64,000 bases of DNA from Asticcacaulis sp. SL142 (GTDB lineage: Bacteria > Pseudomonadota > Alphaproteobacteria > Caulobacterales > Caulobacteraceae). Every line of letters begins with the position of its first letter. Within the stretch, counting starts at the first letter, position 1. Of the stretch, positions 8,485-18,688 are shown piece after piece. The position numbers and the translations under genes are program-made. The stretch lies in NCBI RefSeq assembly GCF_026625745.1, contig NZ_CP113061.1, positions 1,203,501 through 1,267,500 on the forward strand. Direction: 5' to 3'. The notes beneath the pieces are model-generated. The model did not search any database and was not told where the DNA came from. It saw nothing but the letters and a program-made list of their open reading frames with translations.

Positions 8485-9111
8485 TTATGACCGCCCCGGC
8501 GGGCTGAAGGTCTGGGCTATGGCCTGAAACACCGGCAGGGCCTCGCAGGCCTGATGATGGGCCTCAAGGGCCGGACAGGCTTTGAAATCCAGCAGACCGC
8601 CATGGGCTTCGGCAATGAACCTGAGCGCACAGGCGACCGCAATATCGGCATGGCCGGGCTGCTCCCCGAACCAGAACTGTGTGGTCAGTCTCAAACACTC
8701 GGATTCCAGCACGGCCAGTCCCTCGGTAATTTGCTGACGGCAACGATCAACCCACAAATCGGACGGTGCCGGGTGAAACGCCTGCTCATAAAACAGGCTG
8801 ACCGCCTTATCAGCCAGCCCGGTCGCCAGAGCCATGATGTACAGCGCCTTTTGGCGGTCGACACCGCGTCTGGCCATCAAAGGCACCACGGCTTGCGCAT
8901 CCAGATAGTCGATCATGGTCGGGCTGTCGATCAGGACTTCACCATCATCCAGCACCAGAACCGGCACCCGGCGCAAAGGATTATACGGGGCAATCTTATC
9001 CCCCTCACGAAAGGTCGACCATGGTTTATGCTCGAACCCGATCCCATATAGCGTCAGGGCAATACCGACACGGCGCACAAAGGGGCTGTCATACTGGCCA
9101 ATCAGGATCAT
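8485..9111 (-). CDS. Glutathione S-transferase family protein
   Basis: 208 residues with the two-domain GST layout: a thioredoxin-like N domain (MILIGQYDSPFVRRVGIALTLYGI, the cis-Pro motif RVPVLVLDDGEVLIDSPTMIDYLD at about 48-71) and an all-helical C domain with the WFGEQPGHADIAVACALRF block typical of the family's N-capping Asp motif. The N-terminal Ser at SPF is a possible catalytic residue. Substrate is unknown. It lies 16 bp downstream of the DUF2007 gene on the same strand, so the two are probably cotranscribed. Confidence 0.85.
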   Translation of the reverse strand: MILIGQYDSPFVRRVGIALTLYGIGFEHKPWSTFREGDKIAPYNPLRRVPVLVLDDGEVLIDSPTMIDYLDAQAVVPLMARRGVDRQKALYIMALATGLADKAVSLFYEQAFHPAPSDLWVDRCRQQITEGLAVLESECLRLTTQFWFGEQPGHADIAVACALRFIAEAHGGLLDFKACPALEAHHQACEALPVFQAIAQTFSPPGRS

Positions 9112-9127
9112 GCCGACCTCACGAAAA

Positions 9128-9355
9128 CTATTTCAGAGGCCGCAGTTCGTCCCCTAAGCCTGCGTCTTGCATCAAAGTGCGTGCTTCGTCAAACCCGTCG
9201 GCCTCAACCAGTATGCGCTTGGGGAACAACCCGATCGAGCCTTCGGTCGCACTGATGTTTCTATCCGCTACGAAATAGGCCAGCCCTGCCGATTTCAGCA
9301 GGGTTTCCACATAGGAAATGAGGACCATATTATTGGTGCGGATCAGTTCTTTCAT
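9128..9355 (-). CDS. DUF2007 domain protein
   Basis: 75 residues, matching the small DUF2007 family (putative prokaryotic signal-transducing protein): an N-terminal MKELIRTNNMVLISYVETLLKSAG, a central aromatic FVAD segment, and RILVEADGFDEARTLM toward the end. The fold is ferredoxin-like in solved relatives. Function is unknown. First gene of a short minus-strand unit with the GST gene. Confidence 0.8.
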   Translation of the reverse strand: MKELIRTNNMVLISYVETLLKSAGLAYFVADRNISATEGSIGLFPKRILVEADGFDEARTLMQDAGLGDELRPLK

Positions 9356-9423
9356 AAAATGAGTGTGTCATCTTTCCACAAGGGGGCAAGCCCCCTTGAC
9401 CCGTTAGTTAATGCTAACCGGAC

Positions 9424-9464
9424 TGTATCAAGTCAGGAATTTGTGATACATTGATTACATGTAT
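9424..9464. promoter_or_regulatory. Operator candidate of the RHH/RelE locus
   Basis: TGTATCA at 9424-9430 faces TGATACA at 9444-9450, and ATACAT at 9446-9451 faces ATGTAT at 9459-9464, giving three TGTAT-type half sites about 16-20 bp apart, immediately before the AAGGAG ribosome site of the antitoxin. Such clustered half sites are what RHH antitoxin dimers bind in autoregulated loci. The binding itself is inferred. Confidence 0.5.
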
Positions 9465-9478
9465 TCAAAGGAGCAGTT

Positions 9479-9706
9479 ATGGCTACGTCCATTCGACTTG
9501 ATAGCGAAACCGAAGAGCGCCTAAACCAATTGGCCTCATATACAGGACGAACCAAGGCTTTTTATCTGAGAGAACTCGTTGCGCGCGGGCTCGAAGACCT
9601 TGAAGATTACTATCTCGCATCTTCGACCATAGAACGCGTTCGCAAAGGTGACGAAGCCGTTCATTCAACCAAGGACGTAAGGCGAGACCTTGGCCTGGAC
9701 GATTAA
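9479..9706 (+). CDS. Ribbon-helix-helix antitoxin, RelB/DUF6290-like
   Basis: 75 residues. The N-terminal MATSIRLDSETEERLNQLASYTGRTKAFYLRELVARGLED is a ribbon-helix-helix DNA-binding unit: the SIRL beta strand, two helices and the turn at TGRT. The acidic C-terminal tail would wrap the toxin. AAGGAG lies 7 bases ahead of the ATG. It overlaps the toxin gene by 17 bp and follows a set of palindromic half sites, both typical of an autoregulated type II module. Confidence 0.88.
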   Translation: MATSIRLDSETEERLNQLASYTGRTKAFYLRELVARGLEDLEDYYLASSTIERVRKGDEAVHSTKDVRRDLGLDD

Positions 9707-9965
9707 TTATACCGACACCGCTAGAAAACAGCTTAAAAAGCTGGATAGGCAAATCGCTATTCGTATCCTTGATTATATGGATGCGAGAGTTGCAACGGCT
9801 GACGATCCCCGCCAATCAGGAAAGGCGCTCACCGGCCCACTAGGTTCATTCTGGCGCTATCGTGTCGGAGACTATCGCGTTATCTGCGATATTCAGGACG
9901 GGGAACTATGCGTGCTCGTCGTCGAAGTCGGGAACCGGAAAGAGGTTTATAGAAAGGATATTTGA
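9690..9965 (+). CDS. RelE/ParE-family toxin
   Basis: 91 residues from a TTG start at 9690, inside the 3' end of the antitoxin gene. The fold signature is clear: WTINYTDTARKQLKKLDRQIAIRILDYMD, then GPLGSFWRYRVGDYRVICDIQDGELCVLVVEVGNRKEVYR. The Arg/Tyr set (WRYRVGDYRVIC and GNRKEVY) matches the RelE/StbE branch that cleaves ribosome-bound mRNA. Translation is probably coupled to the antitoxin by the 17-bp overlap. Stop codon TGA is followed one base later by the GTG of the next gene. Confidence 0.88.
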   Translation: MAWTINYTDTARKQLKKLDRQIAIRILDYMDARVATADDPRQSGKALTGPLGSFWRYRVGDYRVICDIQDGELCVLVVEVGNRKEVYRKDI

Positions 9966-9966
9966 C

Positions 9967-10614
9967 GTGTGGCTTCGCACAGATGAACGCAGAGATGTAA
10001 TTGCCTCACTCAAAATGTGCCTAATTGCCGTGATAGGGACTCGTAGCGACTTAGCGTTATGGAAATGGGCAATCTTATCTCTGCATAATGCACTTCAAGG
10101 GGCTATGGTTTGCCATCTTTCAGGGACGGCACAGCTTGGAGCATTATCAGAGAAGTGCGCCTACGAATGGCTGAAATGGTATGAAAAAGATGCAAGTGGC
10201 GAAATTGAAAGGGTCGAAACAGGCGTAGACGAATTCGGCGTAATCCAGACAAAAATAGTTAATCAACAGGATCTTCCACCTAAAGAACACTTAGCCACGC
10301 CCTTAGAACTCTTTAAGCGTTTGTACAGTGATCGGAAAAGAATCGAATCTGGATGTGGAAGCATTTTACCCTTGAGCCAAACTGATAAGAAGTCTTTTTC
10401 AGTTTTAAATGCCTTTAGAAATGAATTCACTCACTTTTCCCCCAAAGGGTGGTCTATTGAAACTGAAGGATTAGCGGTGTTATTTTCGAATAATTTGAAT
10501 ATTTTAGAAAAAATATTCAATGATCCGTGGCCTTTTAGGCATATGAACAATGATGATAATGAATGCTTACGCAAAACACTTGCTGACTTACGCGAGGAAT
10601 TAAAGAAGCTCTAA
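9967..10614 (+). CDS. HEPN-like hypothetical protein, third gene of the TA locus
   Basis: 215 residues from a GTG at 9967, one base after the toxin stop. The frame stays open further upstream inside the toxin gene, but that part is a shadow. The protein is helical and soluble. It holds ALWKWAILSLHNALQGAMVCHLSG near residues 30-55 and RNEFTHFSPKGWSIE near residues 155-170. RNEFTH fits the R-x4-H motif of HEPN RNase domains. The last third is AT-rich compared with the neighbours, hinting at transfer. It could be a translationally coupled partner of the RelE pair or an independent passenger. Function is unknown; the HEPN call is an inference from one motif plus helical content. Confidence 0.65.
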   Translation: MWLRTDERRDVIASLKMCLIAVIGTRSDLALWKWAILSLHNALQGAMVCHLSGTAQLGALSEKCAYEWLKWYEKDASGEIERVETGVDEFGVIQTKIVNQQDLPPKEHLATPLELFKRLYSDRKRIESGCGSILPLSQTDKKSFSVLNAFRNEFTHFSPKGWSIETEGLAVLFSNNLNILEKIFNDPWPFRHMNNDDNECLRKTLADLREELKKL

Positions 10615-10624
10615 ATTTAAAAAC

Positions 10625-10658
10625 AAAAAACCCCTTCGGTTTGCACCGAAGGGGTTTG
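10625..10658. terminator. Rho-independent terminator, str operon / HEPN-like gene
   Basis: CCCCTTCGGT (10631-10640) pairs perfectly with ACCGAAGGGG (10645-10654) around a TTGC loop. Six A residues precede it and TTT follows, so on the minus strand it ends the tuf transcript; it can also stop plus-strand reading from the HEPN-like gene. Confidence 0.85.
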
Positions 10659-10715
10659 ATTTAGCTACAAGTTTGTCCGCCGCGCCTAGTTAGGGGTGCA
10701 GGGACAAGTCCCTGC

Positions 10716-11906
<1,191 letters not shown>

Positions 11907-12022
11907 TTCAAATCCCCGCGCATTAGGCGGGCCTTCACTCGGTTAGGGGTTGAACTTTGTAAGTTATGTTTAGGGTTGCTGGCCCGTAGCATACAAAATG
12001 CGACGGGCCAAGCGGTTTGATA

Positions 12023-14101
12023 TTAAGCGTACTTCTTGATCACTTCGTCGGCGACGTGCTGTGGCACGGGCTCGTAGTGATCATAGACCATCGAGAACTG
12101 GGCGCGGCCTTGCGACATGCCGCGCAGGGTGTTCACGTAGCCGAACATGTTGGCGAGTGGCACGAAGGCGTCAACGACGATGGCGTTACCGCGCATGTCC
12201 TGACCCTGGATCATACCGCGACGACCGTTGAGATCGCCGATGACCGAACCGAGGTATTCTTCGGGGGTGACGACTTCGACCTTCATGATCGGCTCGAGCA
12301 GCTTGGGCCCGCCCTTCTCACGAAGTTCCTTGAACGCTGCACGGGCCGCGATTTCAAACGCCAGAACCGAGGAGTCGACGTCATGGTACGCACCGTCGAT
12401 CAGGGTGACCTTAAAGTCGATCACCGGGAAGCCCGCCAGCAGGCCGTTTTCCTTGGACGATTCAAAGCCCTTGATGACGCCTGGGATGTATTCCTTTGGA
12501 ACCGCACCACCAACGACGCCGGATTCGAACACAAAGCCGGTGCCGGGTTCACCCGGCTCAACCACAACCTTGATACGGGCGAACTGGCCTGTACCACCGG
12601 TTTGCTTTTTGTGGGTGTAGTCGATTTCAGCCTTGCGGGTGATCGATTCGCGGTAAGCCACCTGCGGCGCGCCGATATTGGCTTCAACCTTATAGGTACG
12701 CTTCAGGATGTCGATCTTGATGTCGAGGTGAAGTTCGCCCATGCCCTTCAGGATCGTCTGGCCCGACTCGTGGTCGGTCGAGACGGTGAAGGATGGATCT
12801 TCGGATGCCAGTTTGGCCAGAGCCACGCCCAGCTTTTCCTGATCGGCCTTGGACTTGGGTTCCACGGCGATTTCGATAACCGGTGCCGGGAATTCCATGC
12901 GCTCAAGGATAACCGGCGACTTCAGCGGATCGCACAGGGTATCGCCGGTGCGGGTGTCCTTGAGGCCAGCCAGAGCGACGATATCGCCGGCATAGGCTTC
13001 CTTAATGTCTTCACGGTTGTTGGAGTGCATGAGCAGCATGCGGCCAACGCGCTCGCGCTTATCGCGGGTCGAGTTGAGCAGGCCCATGCCGGCTTCCATC
13101 TTGCCCGAATAGAGGCGGCAGAAGGTAAGCGAACCCACGAACGGGTCATCCATGATCTTGAACGCCAGAACCGACAGAGGCTCTTCGTCAGACGCGCGAC
13201 GTACAACTTCTTCTTCGGTTTTGTAGTCGATGCCCTTGGTCGGCGGGATATCAACCGGCGACGGCAGATAATCAACCACGGCGTCGAGCAGGGTCTGAAC
13301 GCCCTTGTTCTTAAAGGCCGAGCCGCACAGGATCGGATAGAAGGCGCCGGTCAGAACAGCCTTACGGATGCACTTCTTGATGACTTCCGTCGAAGGCTCA
13401 TTACCTTCGAGATAGGCTTCCATGGCGTCGTCGTCGAGTTCAACGGCGTTGTCGATCAGGTACTGACGGGCTTCGTTAGCCTTATCGACCAGATCGGCCG
13501 GGATTTCGTGTTCGGCATAGTTGGCACCGAGCGCATCGTTGTCCCAGATGATCGCTTTCATCTTAACGACATCAACGAGGCCGGACAGCGTGTTTTCCGA
13601 ACCGATCGGGAACTGGATCGGCACAGCCTTGGCGCCCAGACGGTCGCGGATCGACTGAACCGATTTGTCGAAGTCAGCGCCGATCTTGTCCATCTTGTTG
13701 ACGAAGACGATACGCGGCACGTTGTACTTATCGGCCTGACGCCAGACGGTTTCGGTCTGGGGTTCAACACCGGCGTTACCGTCGAGCACGGCAACCGCGC
13801 CGTCGAGCACGCGCAGCGAACGCTCAACTTCAATGGTGAAGTCCACGTGGCCTGGGGTGTCGATGATGTTCAGGCGCTTGCCTTCCCAGAAAGCGGTCGT
13901 CGCAGCGGACGTGATCGTGATGCCACGCTCCTGCTCCTGCTCCATCCAGTCCATGGTGGCCGCGCCATCGTGGACTTCGCCGATTTTGTGGGATTTGCCG
14001 GTGTAATAGAGGATACGTTCCGTGGTCGTGGTCTTACCGGCGTCGATGTGCGCCATAATACCAAAGTTACGGTAGTCCTCAATGTTGTGACTGCGGGGCA
14101 T
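12023..14101 (-). CDS. fusA: Translation elongation factor G
   Basis: 692 residues, full length. EF-G drives GTP-dependent translocation. Motifs: G1 [19 protein letters not shown] near residue 18, G2 RGITITSA, G3 DTPGHVDF near 80-90, G4 NKMD near 134-141, then domains II-V with the domain IV loop [24 protein letters not shown] and the C-terminal [27 protein letters not shown]. Lies between rpsG and tuf in the conserved str order. The opposite strand carries a 712-residue open frame that is a codon-bias shadow. Confidence 0.98.
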   Translation of the reverse strand: MPRSHNIEDYRNFGIMAHIDAGKTTTTERILYYTGKSHKIGEVHDGAATMDWMEQEQERGITITSAATTAFWEGKRLNIIDTPGHVDFTIEVERSLRVLDGAVAVLDGNAGVEPQTETVWRQADKYNVPRIVFVNKMDKIGADFDKSVQSIRDRLGAKAVPIQFPIGSENTLSGLVDVVKMKAIIWDNDALGANYAEHEIPADLVDKANEARQYLIDNAVELDDDAMEAYLEGNEPSTEVIKKCIRKAVLTGAFYPILCGSAFKNKGVQTLLDAVVDYLPSPVDIPPTKGIDYKTEEEVVRRASDEEPLSVLAFKIMDDPFVGSLTFCRLYSGKMEAGMGLLNSTRDKRERVGRMLLMHSNNREDIKEAYAGDIVALAGLKDTRTGDTLCDPLKSPVILERMEFPAPVIEIAVEPKSKADQEKLGVALAKLASEDPSFTVSTDHESGQTILKGMGELHLDIKIDILKRTYKVEANIGAPQVAYRESITRKAEIDYTHKKQTGGTGQFARIKVVVEPGEPGTGFVFESGVVGGAVPKEYIPGVIKGFESSKENGLLAGFPVIDFKVTLIDGAYHDVDSSVLAFEIAARAAFKELREKGGPKLLEPIMKVEVVTPEEYLGSVIGDLNGRRGMIQGQDMRGNAIVVDAFVPLANMFGYVNTLRGMSQGRAQFSMVYDHYEPVPQHVADEVIKKYA

Positions 14102-14182
14102 AGGGGTAGCCTCAAACTAAGGGTCAAATTCGGGGTATTGGTCGTTTCAGGCTAAAAAAACCCGGCGACCTGAACCATAAGG

Positions 14183-14215
14183 CGCGCGGGCGGTTTAAAC
14201 CAAACCACCCGCGCG
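14183..14215. repeat. Long GC-rich inverted repeat between rpsG and fusA
   Basis: CGCGCGGGCGGTTT (14183-14196) pairs with AAACCACCCGCGCG (14202-14215) over 14 bp with one mismatch and a 5-base loop. On the minus strand the next T-run (seven T) comes about 25 bp later, so this is not a standard terminator. It may act as a partial terminator, RNA processing site or translational control element inside the str operon. Confidence 0.6.
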
Positions 14216-14280
14216 TTAAAGCTCTTTTTTGACAGGGTGATGACACTCTGTCCGCTGTAGTCGCTGTTGCCAGCGCCAGA

Positions 14281-14754
14281 CTACCAGCGATAGTGCGAGA
14301 AGGCGCGGTTCGCTTCGGCCATCTTATGAGTATCTTCGCGCTTCTTAACCGCTGTACCACGGTTGTTGGAAGCATCCAGCAGTTCGCCGGCCAGCTTTTC
14401 CGTCATGGTGTTTTCACCACGCTTGCGCGCAGCGTTGACCAGCCAGCGGATGGCCAGAGCGCGACGGCGCTCCGAGCGGACTTCGACCGGAACCTGATAG
14501 GTCGCCCCACCGACGCGGCGTGAGCGGACTTCGATCGAAGGCGCTACGTTGTCGAGGGCGGCATGGAAGGTTTCGATGGCGGTTGCGTCTTTTTTCTTGG
14601 CAACCAGGATGTCGAAAGCACCGTAAACGATGTTTTCAGCCACAGCCTTTTTGCCTTCATACATGACGTAGTTCATGAACTTGGTGACAACCAGATCGCC
14701 GTATACGGGATCGGGAAGAACGTCGCGCTTCTCTGCGCGGTGACGACGTGACAT
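14281..14754 (-). CDS. rpsG: 30S ribosomal protein S7
   Basis: 157 residues, the normal length for bacterial S7, which nucleates assembly of the 30S head and contacts the 3' major domain of 16S rRNA. Typical start [20 protein letters not shown], then the [26 protein letters not shown] block and the C-terminal [20 protein letters not shown]. It begins 12 bp after the end of rpsL, so the two are cotranscribed. Confidence 0.97.
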   Translation of the reverse strand: MSRRHRAEKRDVLPDPVYGDLVVTKFMNYVMYEGKKAVAENIVYGAFDILVAKKKDATAIETFHAALDNVAPSIEVRSRRVGGATYQVPVEVRSERRRALAIRWLVNAARKRGENTMTEKLAGELLDASNNRGTAVKKREDTHKMAEANRAFSHYRW

Positions 14755-14766
14755 GTGGTGTAATCC

Positions 14767-15138
14767 TTACTTAGGACGCTTCGCACCGTAGTGCGAACGG
14801 CGTTGCTTACGGTTCTTAACGCCTTGCGTATCGAGCACGCCGCGCAGGATGTGGTAACGGACGCCGGGAAGATCCTTCACACGGCCGCCGCGGATCAGAA
14901 CCACGGAGTGTTCCTGAAGGTTGTGGCCTTCACCGGGGATATAGCACACGGCTTCGATTTGCGAGGTCAGACGGACCTTGGCGACCTTACGCAGCGCCGA
15001 GTTCGGCTTCTTCGGGGTCGTGGTATAAACGCGCGTACACACGCCGCGACGCTGAGGACAACCCTTAAGGGCCGGAACCTTGTTGCGCTTTGGCTTGGGG
15101 TGGCGAGGCTTACGGATAAGCTGGTTAACTGTGGGCAT
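14767..15138 (-). CDS. rpsL: 30S ribosomal protein S12
   Basis: 123 residues, standard length. S12 sits at the decoding centre. Sequence signatures include [31 protein letters not shown] (around the Lys whose changes give streptomycin resistance in other bacteria; here the Lys is wild type), [29 protein letters not shown] and the GAKRPK tail. First gene of the str operon, preceded by a leader of roughly 210 bp and a strong sigma-70 type promoter. Confidence 0.97.
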   Translation of the reverse strand: MPTVNQLIRKPRHPKPKRNKVPALKGCPQRRGVCTRVYTTTPKKPNSALRKVAKVRLTSQIEAVCYIPGEGHNLQEHSVVLIRGGRVKDLPGVRYHILRGVLDTQGVKNRKQRRSHYGAKRPK

Positions 15139-15352
15139 TAGGGTTTCGCTTCTATGCTCTGGTAAAGTCTGTGCCGTTTGGCCGGAGGACTTCGGTTGGA
15201 TGGTTACGCTTTAAAGGCCCCGCCCCGTCCCGCATTCGTGACAAACACAAAAGCCGCAACCTGCGCTATGGAGGTTACGGCGGGCACTCAGGCCCTGCAT
15301 GATTTGGATTGGGAAAGAGGGTTTTATCCCTCAGCCTCAAAAATGATGGGCC

Positions 15353-15381
15353 GCTATAACTTAGGGATTAACGGGCGTCAA
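15353..15381 (-). promoter_or_regulatory. rpsL: Candidate sigma-70 promoter of the str operon
   Basis: On the minus strand TTGACG (plus 15376-15381) and TATAGC (plus 15353-15358) are separated by 17 bp. This lies 215 bp upstream of the rpsL start, implying an untranslated leader of about 200 nt, which holds some short self-complementary stretches. Confidence 0.6.
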
Positions 15382-15431
15382 GGTCGGAATCGCTAAAGGC
15401 CATGGAGTTTACCGCGCCTTACTACCGGCGT

Positions 15432-16874
15432 TTACCGCCTCGTCCCCGGCGTTTGGCGTCCGGATTGATGCAAGATCATGGAGGCGACCTTGCCGTCAGC
15501 ACCTCTGACGAACTCGAACTGAACCTCAAGCGCCTTGGCAAAGAACCGGTTCTCGGCTTCGGGGAAGACGGGCAATCGCCACTGGCCGGGAGACTCAGCA
15601 AACAGTTGAGTGCCTTCCAGCGTAATGACGATGGTGCGGCTTGGCGACAGTTCATAGGTTCCCGGATAATCGGGCAGAACCGCCGTGTTAATCGGCACCT
15701 CTTTGTGGACCACAGGCGCCGGCGCATCCTTGCCACTCATGACCGCGACAAGGTTGTTGCGCATCTCTCCCGGCGACGGCGCGGGTTGCCGGGGCTCGAC
15801 ATTTTCAAGGATAATCACCGATAGCCTGAGATCGGGATACCAGGCAAGGTTGGCACTAAAGCCGGGAATAGTGCCGCCATGTTCAATGCGCCTGAACTCA
15901 CCACGGGGCGCACGAATAACCACACCAAAGCCATTGTTGCCGTTGACGCCGCGATCGTTCTTATAGGCCGTCGTCATCCGGGTCAGCGACGCGGGCTTCA
16001 GGAGTTTACCGCCGTCTAGGCCCTGCTGCCATTTAAGCAGGTCATGGGTGGTCGTTGAAATGCCGCTGTCACCCAAACTGGAGGTGTGATCCAGCACCGG
16101 GGGTATTTCCACATCCAGACCGCCGGGTCGCGACACATAGCCCTTAAGGCCCGTCAGCGGGACGTTGTAGCGCGTGGCCTCCATCTTCAGGGGTTTGAAA
16201 ATGTTAGCCTGAAGGAATGTACCAAAGGGTTTACCACTAACCTTTTCAACCACCATCGCAAGCAACACATAGTTAGTATTGCTGTAAGCGTATGCGGTGT
16301 CGGTGGGGAAATCGAGCGGCTTGTCACTGACATAGGCCAGCATTTGACCGGCCGTTATCGGCTGACGTGAGGCCGCACGCGCTTGCGGCTGGTTACCCCA
16401 ATCCGGAATACCGGACGTATGGGTCAGCAGGTTCTTAAGCGGGACGGAGTTCCACGCCGCGGGCAGTCCGGGTAAATATTTTCCGACCGGATCATCAGTG
16501 CTGAGCTTGCCGCGCTCTTCCAACAGCAGAATCGACGTCGCTGTGAACTGCTTGGTGACCGAGGCAATATAAAAACGCGTATCGGGCGTAATCGGCGTTT
16601 TCGCGTCCCGATCGGCAAAGCCATAGCCTTTGTCGAGCACGATCTGCCCGTCCTTGACGACCAGAACAGCGCCCATAAACTGATCGGCATCGACATAGGA
16701 TTGTATCATGCCGTCCATCCTGGCCACAGTTACGGGATCAGTGGCGATGGATGGAAGCGCACGCGCAGAGGGGCTGACTTTAGGCGCCTCAGCTCGGGCG
16801 GGTGCCGCCAACGCGTACACAATACTAACGGACAGGCAAAGCGCTGCGGCGCGACGCGCGTATTTAAATTTCAA
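15432..16874 (-). CDS. Secreted serine hydrolase, class C beta-lactamase family (copy 1)
   Basis: 480 residues with a clear Sec signal peptide (basic start, hydrophobic stretch to YALAAPARAEA). Beta-lactamase/PBP4*-type hydrolase: catalytic SVTK in FYIASVTKQFT, YSN in YAYSNTNYVLLAMV, and HGG in RRIEHGGTIPGFSANLAWYPD as the third motif. A C-terminal domain of about 100 residues follows (TYELSPSRTIVITLEG..). Members include esterases, D-aminopeptidases and beta-lactamase-like peptidases, so the substrate is open. A close paralogue lies at 62006-63400 with about two thirds identical residues by eye. Confidence 0.85.
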   Translation of the reverse strand: MKFKYARRAAALCLSVSIVYALAAPARAEAPKVSPSARALPSIATDPVTVARMDGMIQSYVDADQFMGAVLVVKDGQIVLDKGYGFADRDAKTPITPDTRFYIASVTKQFTATSILLLEERGKLSTDDPVGKYLPGLPAAWNSVPLKNLLTHTSGIPDWGNQPQARAASRQPITAGQMLAYVSDKPLDFPTDTAYAYSNTNYVLLAMVVEKVSGKPFGTFLQANIFKPLKMEATRYNVPLTGLKGYVSRPGGLDVEIPPVLDHTSSLGDSGISTTTHDLLKWQQGLDGGKLLKPASLTRMTTAYKNDRGVNGNNGFGVVIRAPRGEFRRIEHGGTIPGFSANLAWYPDLRLSVIILENVEPRQPAPSPGEMRNNLVAVMSGKDAPAPVVHKEVPINTAVLPDYPGTYELSPSRTIVITLEGTQLFAESPGQWRLPVFPEAENRFFAKALEVQFEFVRGADGKVASMILHQSGRQTPGTRR

Positions 16875-17094
16875 GATGAGCCCCTTAAACCTGCAAAGTG
16901 CTGGTAAATAGTTATTCGAGGATTAGGGAAGTATTTCTGAACGGGCAATGAATGATTCTCTGAACATCGCCTAAAATCCCAATGACCCCTGCCAAATTTT
17001 TACCGCCCCCTTGCAAACTCTGGCCCCCTTCCCCCTTTGCCTTGAGGGCGATCTGAGCCTATAGTTTACGCGAGCAACCATAGGGGATGACCGC

Positions 17095-17931
17095 ATGAAA
17101 TGGGATCTGGGCCGCAGAGGCGGTGTCGAAGACCGCAGAGGCTTAAGCGGCGGCGCGATAGCTGGTGGCGGCGGCATAGGCGTGATCGTCATCGCCCTGA
17201 TCGGTTATTTCCTTGGGGTTGACCCGCAGCAACTGGCCCAGATCGTCAATCAGGCACAAGGCCCCGCCCAGCAACAGGCCGGTGTCGAGGGCACGCCCAC
17301 TGACGAGGAAGGCGCGTTTGCCGATGTCGTTCACACGTCGGCCAATGATGTCTGGGCTCAGATTTTTCAGCAAACCGGCCGGTCGTATCGCCCATCAACG
17401 GTCGTGCTCTATACCGAAGGCACCTCGACCGGCTGCGGCTATGGTCAGGCGGCGATGGGGCCGTTCTATTGCCCGGCGGACGAGCGGGTTTACCTCGATC
17501 TCAATTTCTTTCAGACGCTGGACACCCAGATGGGTGCCGGCGGCGATTTCGCCAAGGCCTATGTCATCGGCCACGAAGTCGGCCACCATGTCCAAAACGT
17601 GCTGGGCCTGAGCCAAAGAGTTCAGAACGCCCAGGGCCGCCTGAGCGAGGCTGAGGGTAACAAACTTTCGGTCAAGCTCGAGCTTCAGGCCGATTGTTAC
17701 GCTGGCATCTGGGCGCGGCAATCGAACGATCAGTTGAACTGGCTGGAAAGCGGCGACCTTGACGAAGCCCTGCGCGCGGCGTCGGCGGTCGGGGATGACA
17801 CCCTGCAAAAGCGCTCGACCGGCAGCGTTGTGCCCGACAGCTTCACCCACGGCTCCTCAGCTGAGCGGATGCAGTGGTTCAAAACCGGCTATAACTCCGG
17901 CAACCCGGACGCCTGCGATACGTTTGGGTAA
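17095..17931 (+). CDS. ypfJ: Neutral zinc metallopeptidase, YpfJ family
   Basis: 278 residues. One N-terminal membrane segment after MKWDLGRRGG (Gly-rich GGGIGVIVIALIGYFLG near residues 24-41) anchors the protein, with the catalytic domain outside the cytoplasm. The zinc motif HEVGHHVQ is at about residues 161-168 and the third ligand side is in LELQADCYAGIWA. The C-terminal GSSAERMQWFKTGYNSGNPDACDTF ends as in the family. Substrate is not known. Monocistronic on the plus strand, divergent from the serine hydrolase. Confidence 0.9.
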   Translation: MKWDLGRRGGVEDRRGLSGGAIAGGGGIGVIVIALIGYFLGVDPQQLAQIVNQAQGPAQQQAGVEGTPTDEEGAFADVVHTSANDVWAQIFQQTGRSYRPSTVVLYTEGTSTGCGYGQAAMGPFYCPADERVYLDLNFFQTLDTQMGAGGDFAKAYVIGHEVGHHVQNVLGLSQRVQNAQGRLSEAEGNKLSVKLELQADCYAGIWARQSNDQLNWLESGDLDEALRAASAVGDDTLQKRSTGSVVPDSFTHGSSAERMQWFKTGYNSGNPDACDTFG

Positions 17932-17999
17932 ATGTGGCATCGCCATACTTTGCCCCCAATCAACGCGATTAATGGGGGGACATTCAGAGGACAAATACC

Positions 18000-18563
18000 G
18001 TGCGTGCATTCATTATAGCCACCCTCGTCCTGGCGGCCCCGTCTGTAATGGCACAAGCGCAGGTACAACCTGTCTGGGAACCAGCTTGTGTTCGCCCCAT
18101 GATCATAGAGCATGATGAGTTTCCATCTGAGTTCAAATGGGCAGCAGTCACTACAGCAGGCTTTGAAACCTGGGCCACCCCCGCCGAAGTCAATGCTGCC
18201 ACCAATGCTGCCAACGCGCCTTTCATTGAGACCAGCAAGGCCTATAAAGCGGCCCTGATCGCCGCCCCGCAGGTCACCTTTGCTTCAAGTCCCGCAAAGC
18301 CCCAAAGCCCCGACAGTTTCGCCGGGCTTCTGCTGATCAACATCACCACCAGCGGCACCTATGGAATTGCCGCCTCAAGTGGCGTGTGGCTTGATCTGAT
18401 CAAGGATCAGTCGGCTCTGAAATCAGCCGGGCAAGGCCAAGTCCCCAACTGTACCGGCATCCATAAGATTGTGCTCTTTGACCTTCAACCGGGCGACTAT
18501 GTGCTGCAAATCGCGTCCAGCAAATCGTCAGACGTAACGGTACAGGTCGCACCCCAGCCTTGA
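18000..18563 (+). CDS. Hypothetical secreted protein
   Basis: 187 residues from a GTG at 18000 with AGAGG 9 bases upstream. The first 20 residues form a Sec signal (FIIATLVLAAPSVMAQA). The mature part has two halves with moderate hydrophobicity and a C-terminal pattern (GVWLDLIKDQSALKSAGQ, then LQPGDYVLQIASSKSSDVTVQV) that resembles small beta-sandwich lipoprotein-like or homogentisate-type extracellular domains, but I do not recognise a family. Follows ypfJ by 68 bp on the same strand. Confidence 0.6.
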   Translation: MRAFIIATLVLAAPSVMAQAQVQPVWEPACVRPMIIEHDEFPSEFKWAAVTTAGFETWATPAEVNAATNAANAPFIETSKAYKAALIAAPQVTFASSPAKPQSPDSFAGLLLINITTSGTYGIAASSGVWLDLIKDQSALKSAGQGQVPNCTGIHKIVLFDLQPGDYVLQIASSKSSDVTVQVAPQP

Positions 18564-18688
18564 CCTGACAAAAGTTGCCGTTCGCGGAAACTTTTTGCTT
18601 TGACATTTCCAAATCCGCGCTATGGTAGGTTAATAATAAGCCTTGCCCAAAAAAGGCGAACCCTACAGGTACAAGCGGAATCCAGGAT

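Noticed and set aside
12017-14155. 712-codon plus-strand open frame over fusA
   Set aside because: It runs antisense through the whole EF-G gene with composition typical of GC-rich codon shadows (many His, Arg, Asp) and no recognisable domain.
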